Notes under the pieces: generated by a model | Told to the model about the DNA's origin: nothing | The model's input: only the letters and a program-made list of their open reading frames with translations | The model's database searches: none | Made by a program: the position numbers and the translations under genes | DNA from: Roseiarcus sp963732155 | GTDB taxonomy: Bacteria; Pseudomonadota; Alphaproteobacteria; Rhizobiales; Beijerinckiaceae | Direction: 5' to 3' | NCBI GenBank assembly: GCA_963732155.1 | Contig: CAVSYB010000013.1 | Location: forward strand, 248,001 to 312,000 | Length of the DNA: 64,000 bases | Shown here: positions 52,994 through 61,251 of the stretch, one piece after another | How positions within the stretch are numbered: position 1 is the first letter of the stretch | How the letters are laid out: each line of letters opens with the position of its first letter

Positions 52994-54781
52994 ATGGCCG
53001 AGAGTCGGAAAATTGCTGCAATCCTGGCGGCCGACGTCGTCGGCTTCAGCCGGCTGGCGAGCGCGGATGAAGACCGTACGCTTGCGCGGCTGAGAGCGCT
53101 GCGCGCCGAACTGATCGACCCCGCGGTCGCCAGCCAGAATGGACGGGTGTTCAAGCGCACCGGCGACGGGGCGCTGGTCGAGTTCCGCAGCGTGGTCGAG
53201 GCCGTGCGCTGCGCGATTTCCATTCAAAGCGCGATGATCGAGCGGAACGTGGGAATTTCGGCCGATCAGCGCATCGAGTTCCGCATCGGCATCCACCTGG
53301 GCGATGTCGTCGAGGAGAGCGACGGCGACCTGATGGGCGATGGCGTCAACATCGCCGCGCGCCTCGAAGGCGTCGCCAGGCCCGGCGCCATCTGTCTGTC
53401 CGAACAAGCCTATTGGCAGGTCAAGGCCCGGCTCGACATCGCGGTCAGCGATCTCGGCGCGATGCAACTCAAGAACATCGCCGAACCGGTCCACGCGTTT
53501 TCGTTGGAAGTCGGGCTTCCCGCGCGGGCGAAGCCGGCGGGGCAGGCCGGGCCGACCCCCGCCCAGACGCCGGCGGAACGGCTCTCCGCGCCGGCCAAAC
53601 CGTCGATCGCGGTGCTGCCGTTCCAGAACATGAGCGGCGACGCCGAGCAGGATTTTTTCTGCGACGGCCTGGTCGAAGACATCATCACCACTTTGTCGAA
53701 GCTGGCGGGACTGCGGGTCATCGCCCGCAATTCGACCTTCGTCTACAAGGGGCGTTCGGTGGATGTTCGCGAGGCCGCAAAGCAGCTTGGCGTGCGCTAT
53801 GTTCTGGAGGGCAGCGTTCGCAAGAGCGGCTCGCGAATCCGGGTCACGGCGCAGCTGATCGACGCGACGGACGGGTCGCACCTGTGGGCTGAACGTTATG
53901 ATCGCGCCGTCGACGATATCTTCGCGATCCAGGACGAAATCACGCTCGTCCTGGCGACCGAGATGCAGGTCATGCTGACCGACGGCGAACAGGCGCGGCT
54001 GCGCTACACGACGACCGACAATGTCGAGGCCTGGACCTATTGGGTCAAGGGCCTGTCCCATTACCGCCAGCCGCCGACCAAGGACAATCGAGAGGCCGCG
54101 CAGCTTTGCTGGGAGAAGGCGCTGGCGCTCGATGCGAATTCCGCGCCGCTCAACGCCATGCTCGGCTTCATGCATTGTCTGGACGCCCGATTCGGCTGGA
54201 AGGACACGTTCGAAATCGCGAAGGGAAAAGCCCGCGCCTATGCCGACCGGGCGCTCGAGCTTGATCCGGACAATGCCGACGCCCACGTCACTTCCGGCTT
54301 GGTCCTGCTGATCGAGGGGCGCCACGACGAAGCGATGGCCAGCGCCAGGAACGCGGTGAAGCTTGCGCCCGGCTCGGCGGAGGTGGCGCACCTCGCCGGC
54401 TTCACTTTCATTGCGGCGGGACGTCCGGACGAGGCCGTTGCGCTTTGCGAGAGGTCGATGACGCTGAGCCCGAACTATCCCGCCATGGTTCTTGGCACGC
54501 TTGGAGACGCCTATCGCCAGGCCGGGCGAACCGACGAGGCGATCGCCGCTTTCGAGGCCTATCACGTGCGAAGTCCCGGTTTCGGCCTCACCGACGTCGT
54601 GATCGCCTGTCAGGAAAAAGGCCAGCCCGAGGAAGCCAGGCGAACGGCCGCGCGCCTGATGGCGGCGCGCCCCGGATTCACGATCGCGGGGTGGCGCAAG
54701 ACCCAGTTCCTGCGCCGCGACCAATCCCGGGTCGACGCCGACGAGGCGGCCCTTCGCGCCGCCGGACTTCCATCGGGGTGA
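52994..54781 (+). CDS. class III cyclase fused to TolB-like and TPR domains
   Basis: 595 residues from ATG 52994. Residues about 1-170 are the cyclase domain: IAAILAADVVGFSRLASADE with the first metal Asp, RTGDGALVEF with the second, and DGVNIAARLEG with the Asn and Arg. Residues about 205-320 are a TolB-N-like fold (SIAVLPFQNMSGDAEQDFFC, DGLVEDIITTLSKLAGLRVI ARNSTFVYKG, LIDATDGSHLWAERYDR). Then come about six TPR units to the end. This architecture is common in Rhizobiales and is thought to sense through protein contacts. It lies downstream of the smaller cyclase. Confidence 0.9.
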   Translation: MAESRKIAAILAADVVGFSRLASADEDRTLARLRALRAELIDPAVASQNGRVFKRTGDGALVEFRSVVEAVRCAISIQSAMIERNVGISADQRIEFRIGIHLGDVVEESDGDLMGDGVNIAARLEGVARPGAICLSEQAYWQVKARLDIAVSDLGAMQLKNIAEPVHAFSLEVGLPARAKPAGQAGPTPAQTPAERLSAPAKPSIAVLPFQNMSGDAEQDFFCDGLVEDIITTLSKLAGLRVIARNSTFVYKGRSVDVREAAKQLGVRYVLEGSVRKSGSRIRVTAQLIDATDGSHLWAERYDRAVDDIFAIQDEITLVLATEMQVMLTDGEQARLRYTTTDNVEAWTYWVKGLSHYRQPPTKDNREAAQLCWEKALALDANSAPLNAMLGFMHCLDARFGWKDTFEIAKGKARAYADRALELDPDNADAHVTSGLVLLIEGRHDEAMASARNAVKLAPGSAEVAHLAGFTFIAAGRPDEAVALCERSMTLSPNYPAMVLGTLGDAYRQAGRTDEAIAAFEAYHVRSPGFGLTDVVIACQEKGQPEEARRTAARLMAARPGFTIAGWRKTQFLRRDQSRVDADEAALRAAGLPSG

Positions 54782-55021
54782 GCGCGCCGTTCGAAATTGC
54801 CCTTCGTAGCGATCGAACTCGGACCGTCCGGGTCCGACCCAGAGGCGACGTTCATAACGCCAGGAATTTTGACGAAGCGGCGACTTTTGGCGAGAAATTT
54901 GGGACTTACGAAAGACGCAAAGCAGCGCGGCGCGGACGCGAAACAATCCGCGAGGGCGAGCCGCGCGGATTAGGGGGATTTCGCCAGGCACGCCGAATCG
55001 ACGGGCGCGCTGTCTTGGCGT

Positions 55022-55255
55022 CTGCGCCTCCGGCTCGGTGAGCCCTGTCAGACGTGTCCGGTAGCCGTCGAGCAGTCGGAATCCGCCGCCTGGTCCGCGA
55101 TCCCCGTAGACCGGCGCGCCGGCGGCGGAGAGCGCGTCGATGTCGCGATAGACGGCGCGCACGGAGACCTCGAACTCCGCGGCCAGCGCGTCGGCGGTCA
55201 GCCGTCCGCGCAACTGCAGAAGGATCAGGATCGACAGGAGCCGGTCGGCGCGCAT
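55022..55255 (-). pseudogene. N-terminal fragment of a WYL/YafY-type transcriptional regulator
   Basis: From ATG 55255: MRADRLLSILILLQLRGRLT and LAAEFEVSVRAVYRDIDALS AAGAPVYG, then GGGFRLLDGYRTRLTGLTEP. This is the wHTH of YafY-like regulators. The WYL effector domain (about 150 residues) is missing. The frame continues after residue 78 into GC-rich sequence with no homology. The regulator is truncated by deletion, so it may bind DNA but cannot sense. Confidence 0.75.
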
Positions 55256-55275
55256 GGTTCGATGCAACAGGAAGT

Positions 55276-55294
55276 CCTGACACAAGGCGTCAGG
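55276..55294. promoter_or_regulatory. candidate operator CCTGAC-N7-GTCAGG
   Basis: A perfect dyad, CCTGAC and GTCAGG, separated by seven bases, in the short divergent region between the truncated regulator and the alpha/beta hydrolase. Its position suits a site for the YafY-type regulator. Confidence 0.45.
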
Positions 55295-55363
55295 CAAGCG
55301 AAGCTAGTCTTCGCGCCGGGGGACAGCGTCGCTGACGTGGCCGACCACGAATGGAGGAGCGAG

Positions 55364-56200
55364 ATGTCTTTTCCGGAAATCGCCAGCCGCTTTGTCGAAT
55401 TCAACGGGCTGAAGATTCACTACCGCGAGGTGGGCGCCGGCCCGGCGCTCATCTTCCTGAACGGAGGCGGTCCGGGTTCATCGGGGCTCAACACTTTCTC
55501 GCGCAACATGGCGCCCTTCGCCGACCGCCACCGGGTGATCGCCGTTGACCTGCCCGGCTACGGCAAGTCCTCCAAGCTGAGGATCAGCGAGCCGCTTTGG
55601 GGCTACTACGCCAGGGTCGTGGCGGGCTTCATCGACGCGCTGGGGCTCGGCAAGGCGCACTTGATCGGCAATTCGATGGGCGGCGCCGTCAGCCTCAAGA
55701 TCGCGCTCGACTTCCCGGAAAAAGTCGACCGTCTGGTCCTTGCCAGTCCGGTCGGCGGCTATTCGCCTTTCCAGACGCCGCCGACCGACGGCGTCCGCTC
55801 GATGGTGACCTTCTACCTGCCGCCGGGGCCGTCGCTCGAGCGGCTGCGGCAGTTCCTCGGCGATCTCGTCTACGACCCCGCCAGCGTGCCGGACGAGATG
55901 CTCGAGGAGCGGCTGGAGCGGGCGACCGATCCCGACGCCGCAGAGTTCATGCCGCTGCGTCTGGGGCCCGATAGGCCGCCAATCGAGGAACTCTGGCGCG
56001 AGCGCCTCGACCGCGTTCCGCACGAGACCCTCATCGTCTGGCGGCGCGAGGATCGCATAAATCCGATCGATCAGGGCATGGTCCTCATGCGCCAGATTCC
56101 CCATGCGCGGTTTCTCGTGATGCCCAGATGCGGGCACTGGGTCCAATGGGAGAAGGCCGACGATTTCAATCGCGCCGTGGCCGCCTTCCTCGAGAACTGA
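55364..56200 (+). CDS. alpha/beta hydrolase, meta-cleavage product hydrolase-like
   Basis: 278 residues from ATG 55364, preceded by GGAGGAG. NGLKIHYREVGAGPALIFLNGG GPG opens the fold; nucleophile Ser is in LIGNSMGGAVSLKIALDF, acid Asp in IVWRREDRINPIDQG and the catalytic His in MPRCGHWVQWEKAD. The GGGPG oxyanion segment and gross sequence resemble BphD/HsaD-type C-C bond hydrolases. The substrate is not identifiable; a lone gene, with no other aromatic catabolism gene nearby. Divergent from the truncated regulator. Confidence 0.88.
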   Translation: MSFPEIASRFVEFNGLKIHYREVGAGPALIFLNGGGPGSSGLNTFSRNMAPFADRHRVIAVDLPGYGKSSKLRISEPLWGYYARVVAGFIDALGLGKAHLIGNSMGGAVSLKIALDFPEKVDRLVLASPVGGYSPFQTPPTDGVRSMVTFYLPPGPSLERLRQFLGDLVYDPASVPDEMLEERLERATDPDAAEFMPLRLGPDRPPIEELWRERLDRVPHETLIVWRREDRINPIDQGMVLMRQIPHARFLVMPRCGHWVQWEKADDFNRAVAAFLEN

Positions 56201-56553
56201 GGAACCATCTTCGCCACTTGCGCGAAACCGTCATCCATGTCGACGCGACGTTGCGACTGTGCGATCCGAACGGCGACCCCATGGCGATCGTCGGCAAGCG
56301 GCCCTATAAACGCGTCAAGCTGTTTGGAGCGGGCAAGCTCAATCGGCTGATCCTCGACGCGATGCGCGAGGGCGAGCAGCCTATGGCGACGGGCGAGATT
56401 GTCGCTGCGATCGTCGCGGAGCTTGGCTATGGCGCCGATGCGGCGAAGGGCATGACGAACCGCGTCAGGGCGAACCTGGCCTATCTGACGAGGGCGGGGA
56501 GAATATTGAAGGAAGGCGAGCGGGCGGCGACGCGCTGGGCGTTGAAGACCTAG
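56198..56553 (+). pseudogene. 5-prime-truncated hypothetical protein
   Basis: The frame reads LRNHLRHLRETVIHVDATLR LCDPNGDP, then KRPYKRVKLFGAGKLNRLIL, a helix-turn-helix-like TGEIVAAIVAELGYGADAAK and ANLAYLTRAGRILKEGERAA. I recall similar proteins in Rhizobiales that begin with a longer coiled coil before DATLRLxDP. Here the coil is cut by the hydrolase gene end. No ribosome site is visible near a plausible start (ATG 56281 would shorten it further). It probably does not make a full protein. Confidence 0.55.
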
Positions 56554-56591
56554 CGCACGCACGCAATCGGGAATATCTTAAAGGGTGATCG

Positions 56592-56660
56592 GCGGGGCCT
56601 GCCAGCCCCGCGCAAATCGACATTGCGATGATCCGCTCATCGGCTAGTGAACTCTAGCCG
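56592..56660. repeat. two hairpins at the left edge of the AT-rich island
   Basis: GCGGGGC/GCCCCGC (56592-56598 and 56605-56611) and CGGCTAG/CTAGCCG (56641-56647 and 56654-56660). The first could be a terminator of the gene fragment upstream. Composition changes to AT-rich just to their right. Confidence 0.5.
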
Positions 56661-56719
56661 AAACGGGAGCGGTTCTCACCATTGCAAGGCGGAATTAGGA
56701 TCAAACTACAAGGCGACAA

Positions 56720-57082
56720 TTGAGCGCGGACCTCAATTTCGGTATCGGCCCTGCAATTTCTCTATTGTGTTGGTTCTTGCGATACCAACTCCCGACCATG
56801 CGTAAGCACATAGCAGATGGCGGCATTGTTGCTGGAGCGCTCCTCATCATAGCCGATTTGATGGTCCCGGAAATGAAACCCAACGTCCTCGCGGCAGGAT
56901 TGCTGCTTATTGGCTTGTTATTTGTCGGTGGCGCGCTGGATGTGTGGCTGAATCAGAAACCCGGTGCCCCTGTTCGGGCTGGATCGGCCTCCATTGAGCC
57001 AAAAAACAATATGGGAGGTGTCAGTGAAAACGAGGGGATTGTTACCCAAGGACAGCGCGGCGATAACAGTATTTCAAAATAA
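56720..57082 (+). CDS. small membrane protein with a C-terminal GIVTQGQ motif
   Basis: 120 residues from a TTG at 56720 (ATG 56798 would shorten it). Hydrophobic segments lie at about 10-24, 34-49 and 55-76 (VLAAGLLLIGLLFVGGALDV). The polar tail contains NNMGGVSENEGIVTQGQRGD NS (residues 97-118). The same motif occurs in the protein encoded next, which overlaps this gene by 59 bases. The DNA is AT-richer than the surrounding core. I do not know the family; a membrane protein that exposes the motif is the simplest reading. Confidence 0.6.
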   Translation: MSADLNFGIGPAISLLCWFLRYQLPTMRKHIADGGIVAGALLIIADLMVPEMKPNVLAAGLLLIGLLFVGGALDVWLNQKPGAPVRAGSASIEPKNNMGGVSENEGIVTQGQRGDNSISK

Positions 57083-57521
57083 CCTAGGTTCAGCGCTGCT
57101 TGGCAGCGCTGTTTTCTGCACTGCCATTTTATCGGGGCAAACCACACTGGCTCAAAGCGATAACCCGCCTAATACAATGGGACCTATAATCGATAACAAG
57201 GGGATCGTTACTCAGGGTCAGCAAGGAAACAATACAATATACCAACGCCCGGCCGATCGCCATTTGAACGATGATATGAAACAGCAGCTACTACAAAATC
57301 TTCCGCACGGCAGGAAGATAAGGATATTTTATATAAACACCGAATCTGACGCCCAAGGTTTTGCAGAAGAACTTGCAACATTTCTCAGAGAATCAGGATT
57401 TAACGACATCGATGGTCCGAGCGGAGGAATGCAATTTGGCGGCAAAATGACCGGCATCAATGTAGATCTTAATAAAGATCATCCGGAACGGCCTATTCAG
57501 ATTTCGATTGGCCTTAGATAA
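57024..57521 (+). CDS. exported protein with N-terminal GIVTQGQ motif
   Basis: 165 residues from a GTG at 57024 with GGGAGG seven bases upstream. A signal segment (about residues 21-43, LGSALLGSAVFCTAILSGQT TLA) is followed by NTMGPIIDNKGIVTQGQQGN NTI (50-72). Then a compact alpha/beta domain: KIRIFYINTESDAQGFAEEL, FLRESGFNDIDGPSGGMQFG and TGINVDLNKDHPERPIQISI. I recall this C-terminal type from small Rhizobiales proteins that also carry a GI-TQGQ motif, but no function. It overlaps the 56720 gene, so translation is coupled. Low GC suggests horizontal gain. Confidence 0.65.
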   Translation: MKTRGLLPKDSAAITVFQNNLGSALLGSAVFCTAILSGQTTLAQSDNPPNTMGPIIDNKGIVTQGQQGNNTIYQRPADRHLNDDMKQQLLQNLPHGRKIRIFYINTESDAQGFAEELATFLRESGFNDIDGPSGGMQFGGKMTGINVDLNKDHPERPIQISIGLR

Positions 57522-57522
57522 A

Positions 57523-58499
57523 TCACGCGGACCGCTGCCAATAGCCGCAGAAATCGACGCTCGGCTTGCGTGACAGCTCCAGCCTCGTAAGCCGTGCAAC
57601 CTGATCGCCGTTTGGCATGCGCCGGTTATCTTCGCGCCACGTGGCCACTTGGGCGTAGCGGAGCCGATAGACGCCGGCGATATGGTCATGATGGCCGATC
57701 TCGGCGCGGCGGATGCGGCTGAAAAATTCCTCTGCCCAATTCGTGCATGCGCCGTCCATTGAATACGCCTGCTCGTGATTGATGCGCTTCATTTCAAAAT
57801 GGCCGTGCAGCCCATCCCAAGAGGTCGCTTCATCGGAGTTGACGAGGGTTCACTTGGCGACGCGAGCGCGGATGAATGACATGGCCTGCGCTTCGCTCTT
57901 GAACACGGCGGGAACCGAATTGCCGCTGCGCTCGCGAACAATGACGACAACCTTGCGCCTCCCGGTCTGGTTACGGGCCAACCGACGGTCGACGCGGTTC
58001 TCGACAAGGTTTGCGGGCTTGCGATAGCCGCCGAAATAGCCGCCGTCGACCTCTGCGACCTTGCCTTCGCCGCCGACGACGCGGCCCTTCATTTCCTCCG
58101 CCATCGCCTCGCGCAGCCTGTGCAACAACACGAAAGCGGCCTTGTGCGAAATGCCGAGATCGCGCGAGAGGGCCAAGGCGTTCTTGCCTTTGACCTCATT
58201 GCAGAAGATCGCGATCGCGACCAGTACCCGTGCAGCGGGAGCTTATGCGAGGCGAACAACGTTCCGCCGGTAAGCGTGAAGTCCTTGACTCAAGCGCAGC
58301 AACGGAAGCGAAGCGAGCCGATCGGGCGGCGGCATTCGTAAGCGTTCCAGCCGCCGCAATGCGGGGAAACGGGAGCGCCGCCGGTCGCCGGCCAGCGAAC
58401 GATGCGGAACATTGTCTCGGCGTCCGCATCGAAGATGCGGAACACCTGAGCGAGGCTCAGGGTCTTTGCCGCTGCCGATTGGAGGAAATGCTGAGACAT
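57523..58499 (-). pseudogene. IS1595-family transposase relic
   Basis: The copy starts at 58499 (MSQHFLQSAAAKTLSLAQVF). It has an in-frame TGA at 58290, a frameshift near 58225, and another in-frame TGA at 57850. Between and after these, LALSRDLGISHKAAFVLLHR, KVAEVDGGYFGGYRKPANLV and MKRINHEQAYSMDGACTNWA EEFFS are the ISXO2-like DDE domain. The zinc ribbon is also damaged: a CPxC-type pair reads SPHC. It cannot make an active enzyme. The terminal repeats were not identified. Confidence 0.8.
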
Positions 58500-58509
58500 C
58501 CGCACTATT

Positions 58510-58585
58510 CGTTAGGTTTCTGACGCCTAACGTAGGTATCTTAGCTTGCGTTGTCAGCAGAAATCTGCCGTTTTCAGCAGAAATC
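58510..58585. promoter_or_regulatory. dyad and 20-base-spaced direct repeats upstream of the DUF6471 gene
   Basis: CGTTAGG-N9-CCTAACG at 58510-58532 is a perfect dyad. TCAGCAGAAATC then occurs twice with a 20-base period (58554-58565 and 58574-58585), the first forming part of GCAGA-AA-TCTGC. They end 17 bases before the ATG. They could be a transcription-factor site. Confidence 0.5.
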
Positions 58586-58602
58586 ACGTGCGGAGCGAAA
58601 AA

Positions 58603-58841
58603 ATGGGACTTACCGAACTTGAGAAGGAATGGGGGAGTCGGGCGAGCCGGTTCATCAAGGCCGAATTGAAACGGGCTGGTATTGGTTACAAAGAACTAGC
58701 GGAGCGGCTCAACAAGCATGGCATGGAGGAATCAGAGACCTCGATAACTGGCAAACTGGCGCGAGGAACGTTCGCAACATCATTTTTCTCGCGCGTCTCA
58801 CAGTCTTGGATTGTGACGTTCTGACGTTGGACGATATATAG
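58603..58841 (+). pseudogene. DUF6471 small protein with a terminal frameshift
   Basis: The frame from ATG 58603 reads MGLTELEKEWGSRASRFIKA ELKRAGIGYKELAERLNKHG and SETSITGKLARGTFATSFF, the DUF6471 HTH-like domain. It then runs into SRVSQSWIVTF and stops at 58824. In another frame the expected end, FLARLTVLDCDVLTLDDI, runs to 58841. One extra T in the run at 58783-58787 would join them into 79 residues. So a one-base loss shortened the end, or the base count is wrong. Confidence 0.7.
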
Positions 58842-59534
58842 TCATAGTATTGGAACATCACTCTCAGAGAGAAATTCATCGGCAAGCCCTACAGCGATTA
58901 TTTGACCTCCGGCCGACTGCTGAATTCCCAGATATAACTTTGATCTAAGCGTGTAGCTTCTAGAAAAAAGCTCGTCAATCTTTCCATACAGCACAATCAA
59001 TTTTAAATTACCTACCATCTTTTGTTTAATTACTTCTTGCTTAAAAAACCCTGAACGTATACCTCGCGCAGATAATCTAGGTATTGTCATAGACACCTTA
59101 CGCTCTGCTTCAGGCAAAAATCTATCTTCAATGGTCAAGTTAAATTCTTCCACTTCTATACGTATAGCGCCAGACCACATATTTCTAAAATTGCAACCAA
59201 TTTGTAAAGCGTTGTCGCCGCCTTCTGGATTTATAAATATTTGAAACCCTTCAATACTTATGCAATGCTCAAGAGGGCCGCTAACGATGACGTGGCGGGG
59301 GCGATTCAGATGAAACGCGGAATGAATGCCTATAATTGTCCATAGACATAGAACAAATACTATACAGGCAATATATACTGGCGGAGAGGTTAGCCACGCT
59401 GACAAGACGAGCCAGTATGCGGCCAGCGCGGTAAGGGCGGCGGTCACAAGCGCACCCCAGCCTGTCGTGAGATACGTGAGCGCGACGCCGCCCCACGCGA
59501 GTCCGCGCCCGATAGTTGTAAAGAATCTCTGCAT
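58842..59534 (-). CDS. orphan membrane protein of the AT-rich island
   Basis: 230 residues from ATG 59534 (an upstream part from 59570 looks non-coding). Two transmembrane helices lie near residues 15-40 and 50-73 (LTALAAYWLVLSAWLTSPPV, YIACIVFVLCLWTIIGIHSA). The rest is a soluble beta-rich domain (HVIVSGPLEHCISIEGFQIF, IRIEVEEFNLTIEDRFLPEA, GKIDELFSRSYTLRSKLYLG). I do not recognise it. Its GC content is clearly lower than that of core genes, which suggests recent gain. It converges with the DUF6471 gene with no gap. Confidence 0.65.
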   Translation of the reverse strand: MQRFFTTIGRGLAWGGVALTYLTTGWGALVTAALTALAAYWLVLSAWLTSPPVYIACIVFVLCLWTIIGIHSAFHLNRPRHVIVSGPLEHCISIEGFQIFINPEGGDNALQIGCNFRNMWSGAIRIEVEEFNLTIEDRFLPEAERKVSMTIPRLSARGIRSGFFKQEVIKQKMVGNLKLIVLYGKIDELFSRSYTLRSKLYLGIQQSAGGQIIAVGLADEFLSESDVPIL

Positions 59535-59792
59535 GTCTCTATCCCTGACTCTGCGCGCTCGGCCGCGCAATATGAGTCAGCGACTTGCCCATGCAAAAAT
59601 TGGGATTGTGCCGCCGCGCTCACTGAGCGGGCCTTGCGGCGTTTGCGCCCACATACCGGGAAACTCAAACTGAGCCGCTGCCCTGCGCCATGTCCCGCTC
59701 GGCGACGGGTCAAACAAAATCTTGACGAAGCGCCGATTCCCTTCGATCCTGTTTTTCAGGAGGTTTTGCGGACGGGCTTTCTCAAAAAACGC

Positions 59793-59871
59793 ATTTTCCA
59801 AATTTTTTCGCCCTTAACCCTTTGAAATTCCCCAAAACCGCCAAAAAAAGTCTTGGAAAAATTTGGAAAAT
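59793..59871. repeat. 15-base inverted repeat in AT-rich DNA
   Basis: ATTTTCCAAATTTTT (59793-59807) and its exact complement (59857-59871), 49 bases apart. It lies at the right boundary of the AT-rich island. Confidence 0.75.
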
Positions 59872-59990
59872 CCTTGGAGGTCGAATTGAATTTCCCTTAG
59901 ATTTCAATGACCAAGATTCGGCGCGCCCTGCCAGAGTCGCGTCTTTTCGCGTCATTCCAAATTTTTTATTTGGAGGCGCGGCGTCGCTCG

Positions 59991-60037
59991 CTCCGTCATG
60001 GCCGGACAGTCCTCGGACAAGCCCGGCGATGACGGAG
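59991..60037. repeat. REP-like palindrome
   Basis: CTCCGTCATGGCCGG (59991-60005) is matched by CCGGCGATGACGGAG (60023-60037) with one mismatch position and a 17-base loop. Elements of the type CGTCATGGCCGG are common interspersed repeats in alphaproteobacteria. Confidence 0.6.
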
Positions 60038-60113
60038 GAGGCTGCGCCGTTTACGCCTTTGTTAAGCGTTTGCGGCTTAGCTCGGCCGGGCCTGTTTCGA
60101 GTTCGACCTCCAC

Positions 60114-61112
60114 ATGAATCCGGTCTATTCGCTCGTCGTGCCGATCTACAACGAAGAGGCGGCGCTGCCGATTCTTCTGCGGCGGCTCGACGGGCTGCTC
60201 GACCGGCTCGACGCCCCCGCCGAGGCGATCTTCGTCGACGACGGCTCGAGCGACGCCAGCGCGATCGTCTGCGAGGCCAAGGCGCGCGCCGATCGGCGCT
60301 ACCGCTATATCCGATTGTCGCGCAATTTCGGCCACCAGATCGCCATCACCACCGGCATGGACCGCGCGAGGGGCGAGGCGGTGATCGTGATGGACGCCGA
60401 TCTCCAGGACCCGCCCGAGGTCGTGCTCGACATGGTCGCCAAATGGCGCGAGGGCTTCGACGTCGTCTACGCCGAGCGCCTGTCGCGGGCCGGCGAGAGC
60501 CGCTTCAAGCGGCTCAGCGCCGATCTGTTCTACCGGGCGATCGCCCGGCTTTCGGCGGTCGACATCCCGCGCAACGTCGGCGATTTCCGCCTCGTCGACC
60601 GCAAGGCGCTCGATTGCTTCCGCGCCATGCCGGAGCGCGACCGCTTCGTGCGCGGCATGTTCGCCTGGCTCGGCTTCAGGCAGACCGCCGTGCAGTTCCA
60701 CCGCCCGCCGCGCGTCGCCGGGCAGACCAAATATCCCCTGTTCAAGATGATCCGCCTTGCGGCGAGCGGCGTCATTTCGTTCTCCGACGCGCCGCTGCGC
60801 CTCGCTTTATGGGCCGGCATGGCGGTCTCGGCGCTCGCCATGCTCTACGGCTGCTGGGTCATCGCGATGTGGGCGTCGCAGGCCGATTTCGTTCGCGGCT
60901 GGAGCTCGTCGATCGTCATCACCGCGTTCCTGTGCGGCGCCAACATGATGATGACCGGCATCATGGGGCTCTACGTCGGACGCATCTACGCCGAAGTGAA
61001 GGGCCGCCCGCTCTATGTCGTCGACAAGACGGTCGGCTTCGAGGCGGAGGCGGGCGAGCAGCCGCGCAGGCCGCCGGTCGAGGCGCGCGGGGTCGAAGCG
61101 CGGCGGGCGTGA
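60114..61112 (+). CDS. GtrB/DPM1-like membrane glycosyltransferase
   Basis: 332 residues. YSLVVPIYNEEAALPILLRR opens the GT2 domain; FVDDGSSDASA and VIVMDADLQDPPEVVLDMV (DADLQDPP) are the substrate and metal motifs. VGDFRLVDRKALDCF and RGMFAWLGFRQTAVQFHRPP R follow. Two transmembrane helices end the protein (about 232-256 and 266-290). This is the family of polyprenyl-phosphate sugar transferases (GtrB, ArnC-like), which load a sugar onto undecaprenyl phosphate for transfer outside the membrane. It stands alone on this strand beside the island. Confidence 0.9.
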   Translation: MNPVYSLVVPIYNEEAALPILLRRLDGLLDRLDAPAEAIFVDDGSSDASAIVCEAKARADRRYRYIRLSRNFGHQIAITTGMDRARGEAVIVMDADLQDPPEVVLDMVAKWREGFDVVYAERLSRAGESRFKRLSADLFYRAIARLSAVDIPRNVGDFRLVDRKALDCFRAMPERDRFVRGMFAWLGFRQTAVQFHRPPRVAGQTKYPLFKMIRLAASGVISFSDAPLRLALWAGMAVSALAMLYGCWVIAMWASQADFVRGWSSSIVITAFLCGANMMMTGIMGLYVGRIYAEVKGRPLYVVDKTVGFEAEAGEQPRRPPVEARGVEARRA

Positions 61113-61251
61113 GGGGCGGACTCCTCCGGGCGCCCCAGGTTCTGCGAGGCTCTTCCGAGGGGCGGGGCGGCATGCCATCGCCGTGCTCGCCGTCGAGGCC
61201 AAGCCGCTTCGCGCTCCTTGACCACTCGGCGGCGTTGGCCTGCCCGGCCCC

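Larger units (their letters stand above)
59535..60113. other. AT-rich intergenic region at the island's right end
   Basis: 579 bases with no recognisable gene. It includes A/T runs at 59785-59870, a 15-base inverted repeat, and a REP-like palindrome near 60000. Open frames across it have no protein signal. Confidence 0.45.

Noticed and set aside
52967..55297. 776-codon minus-strand frame over the large cyclase
   Set aside because: Only its first 78 residues (WYL regulator start) look like protein. The rest is the shadow of the cyclase-TPR gene.
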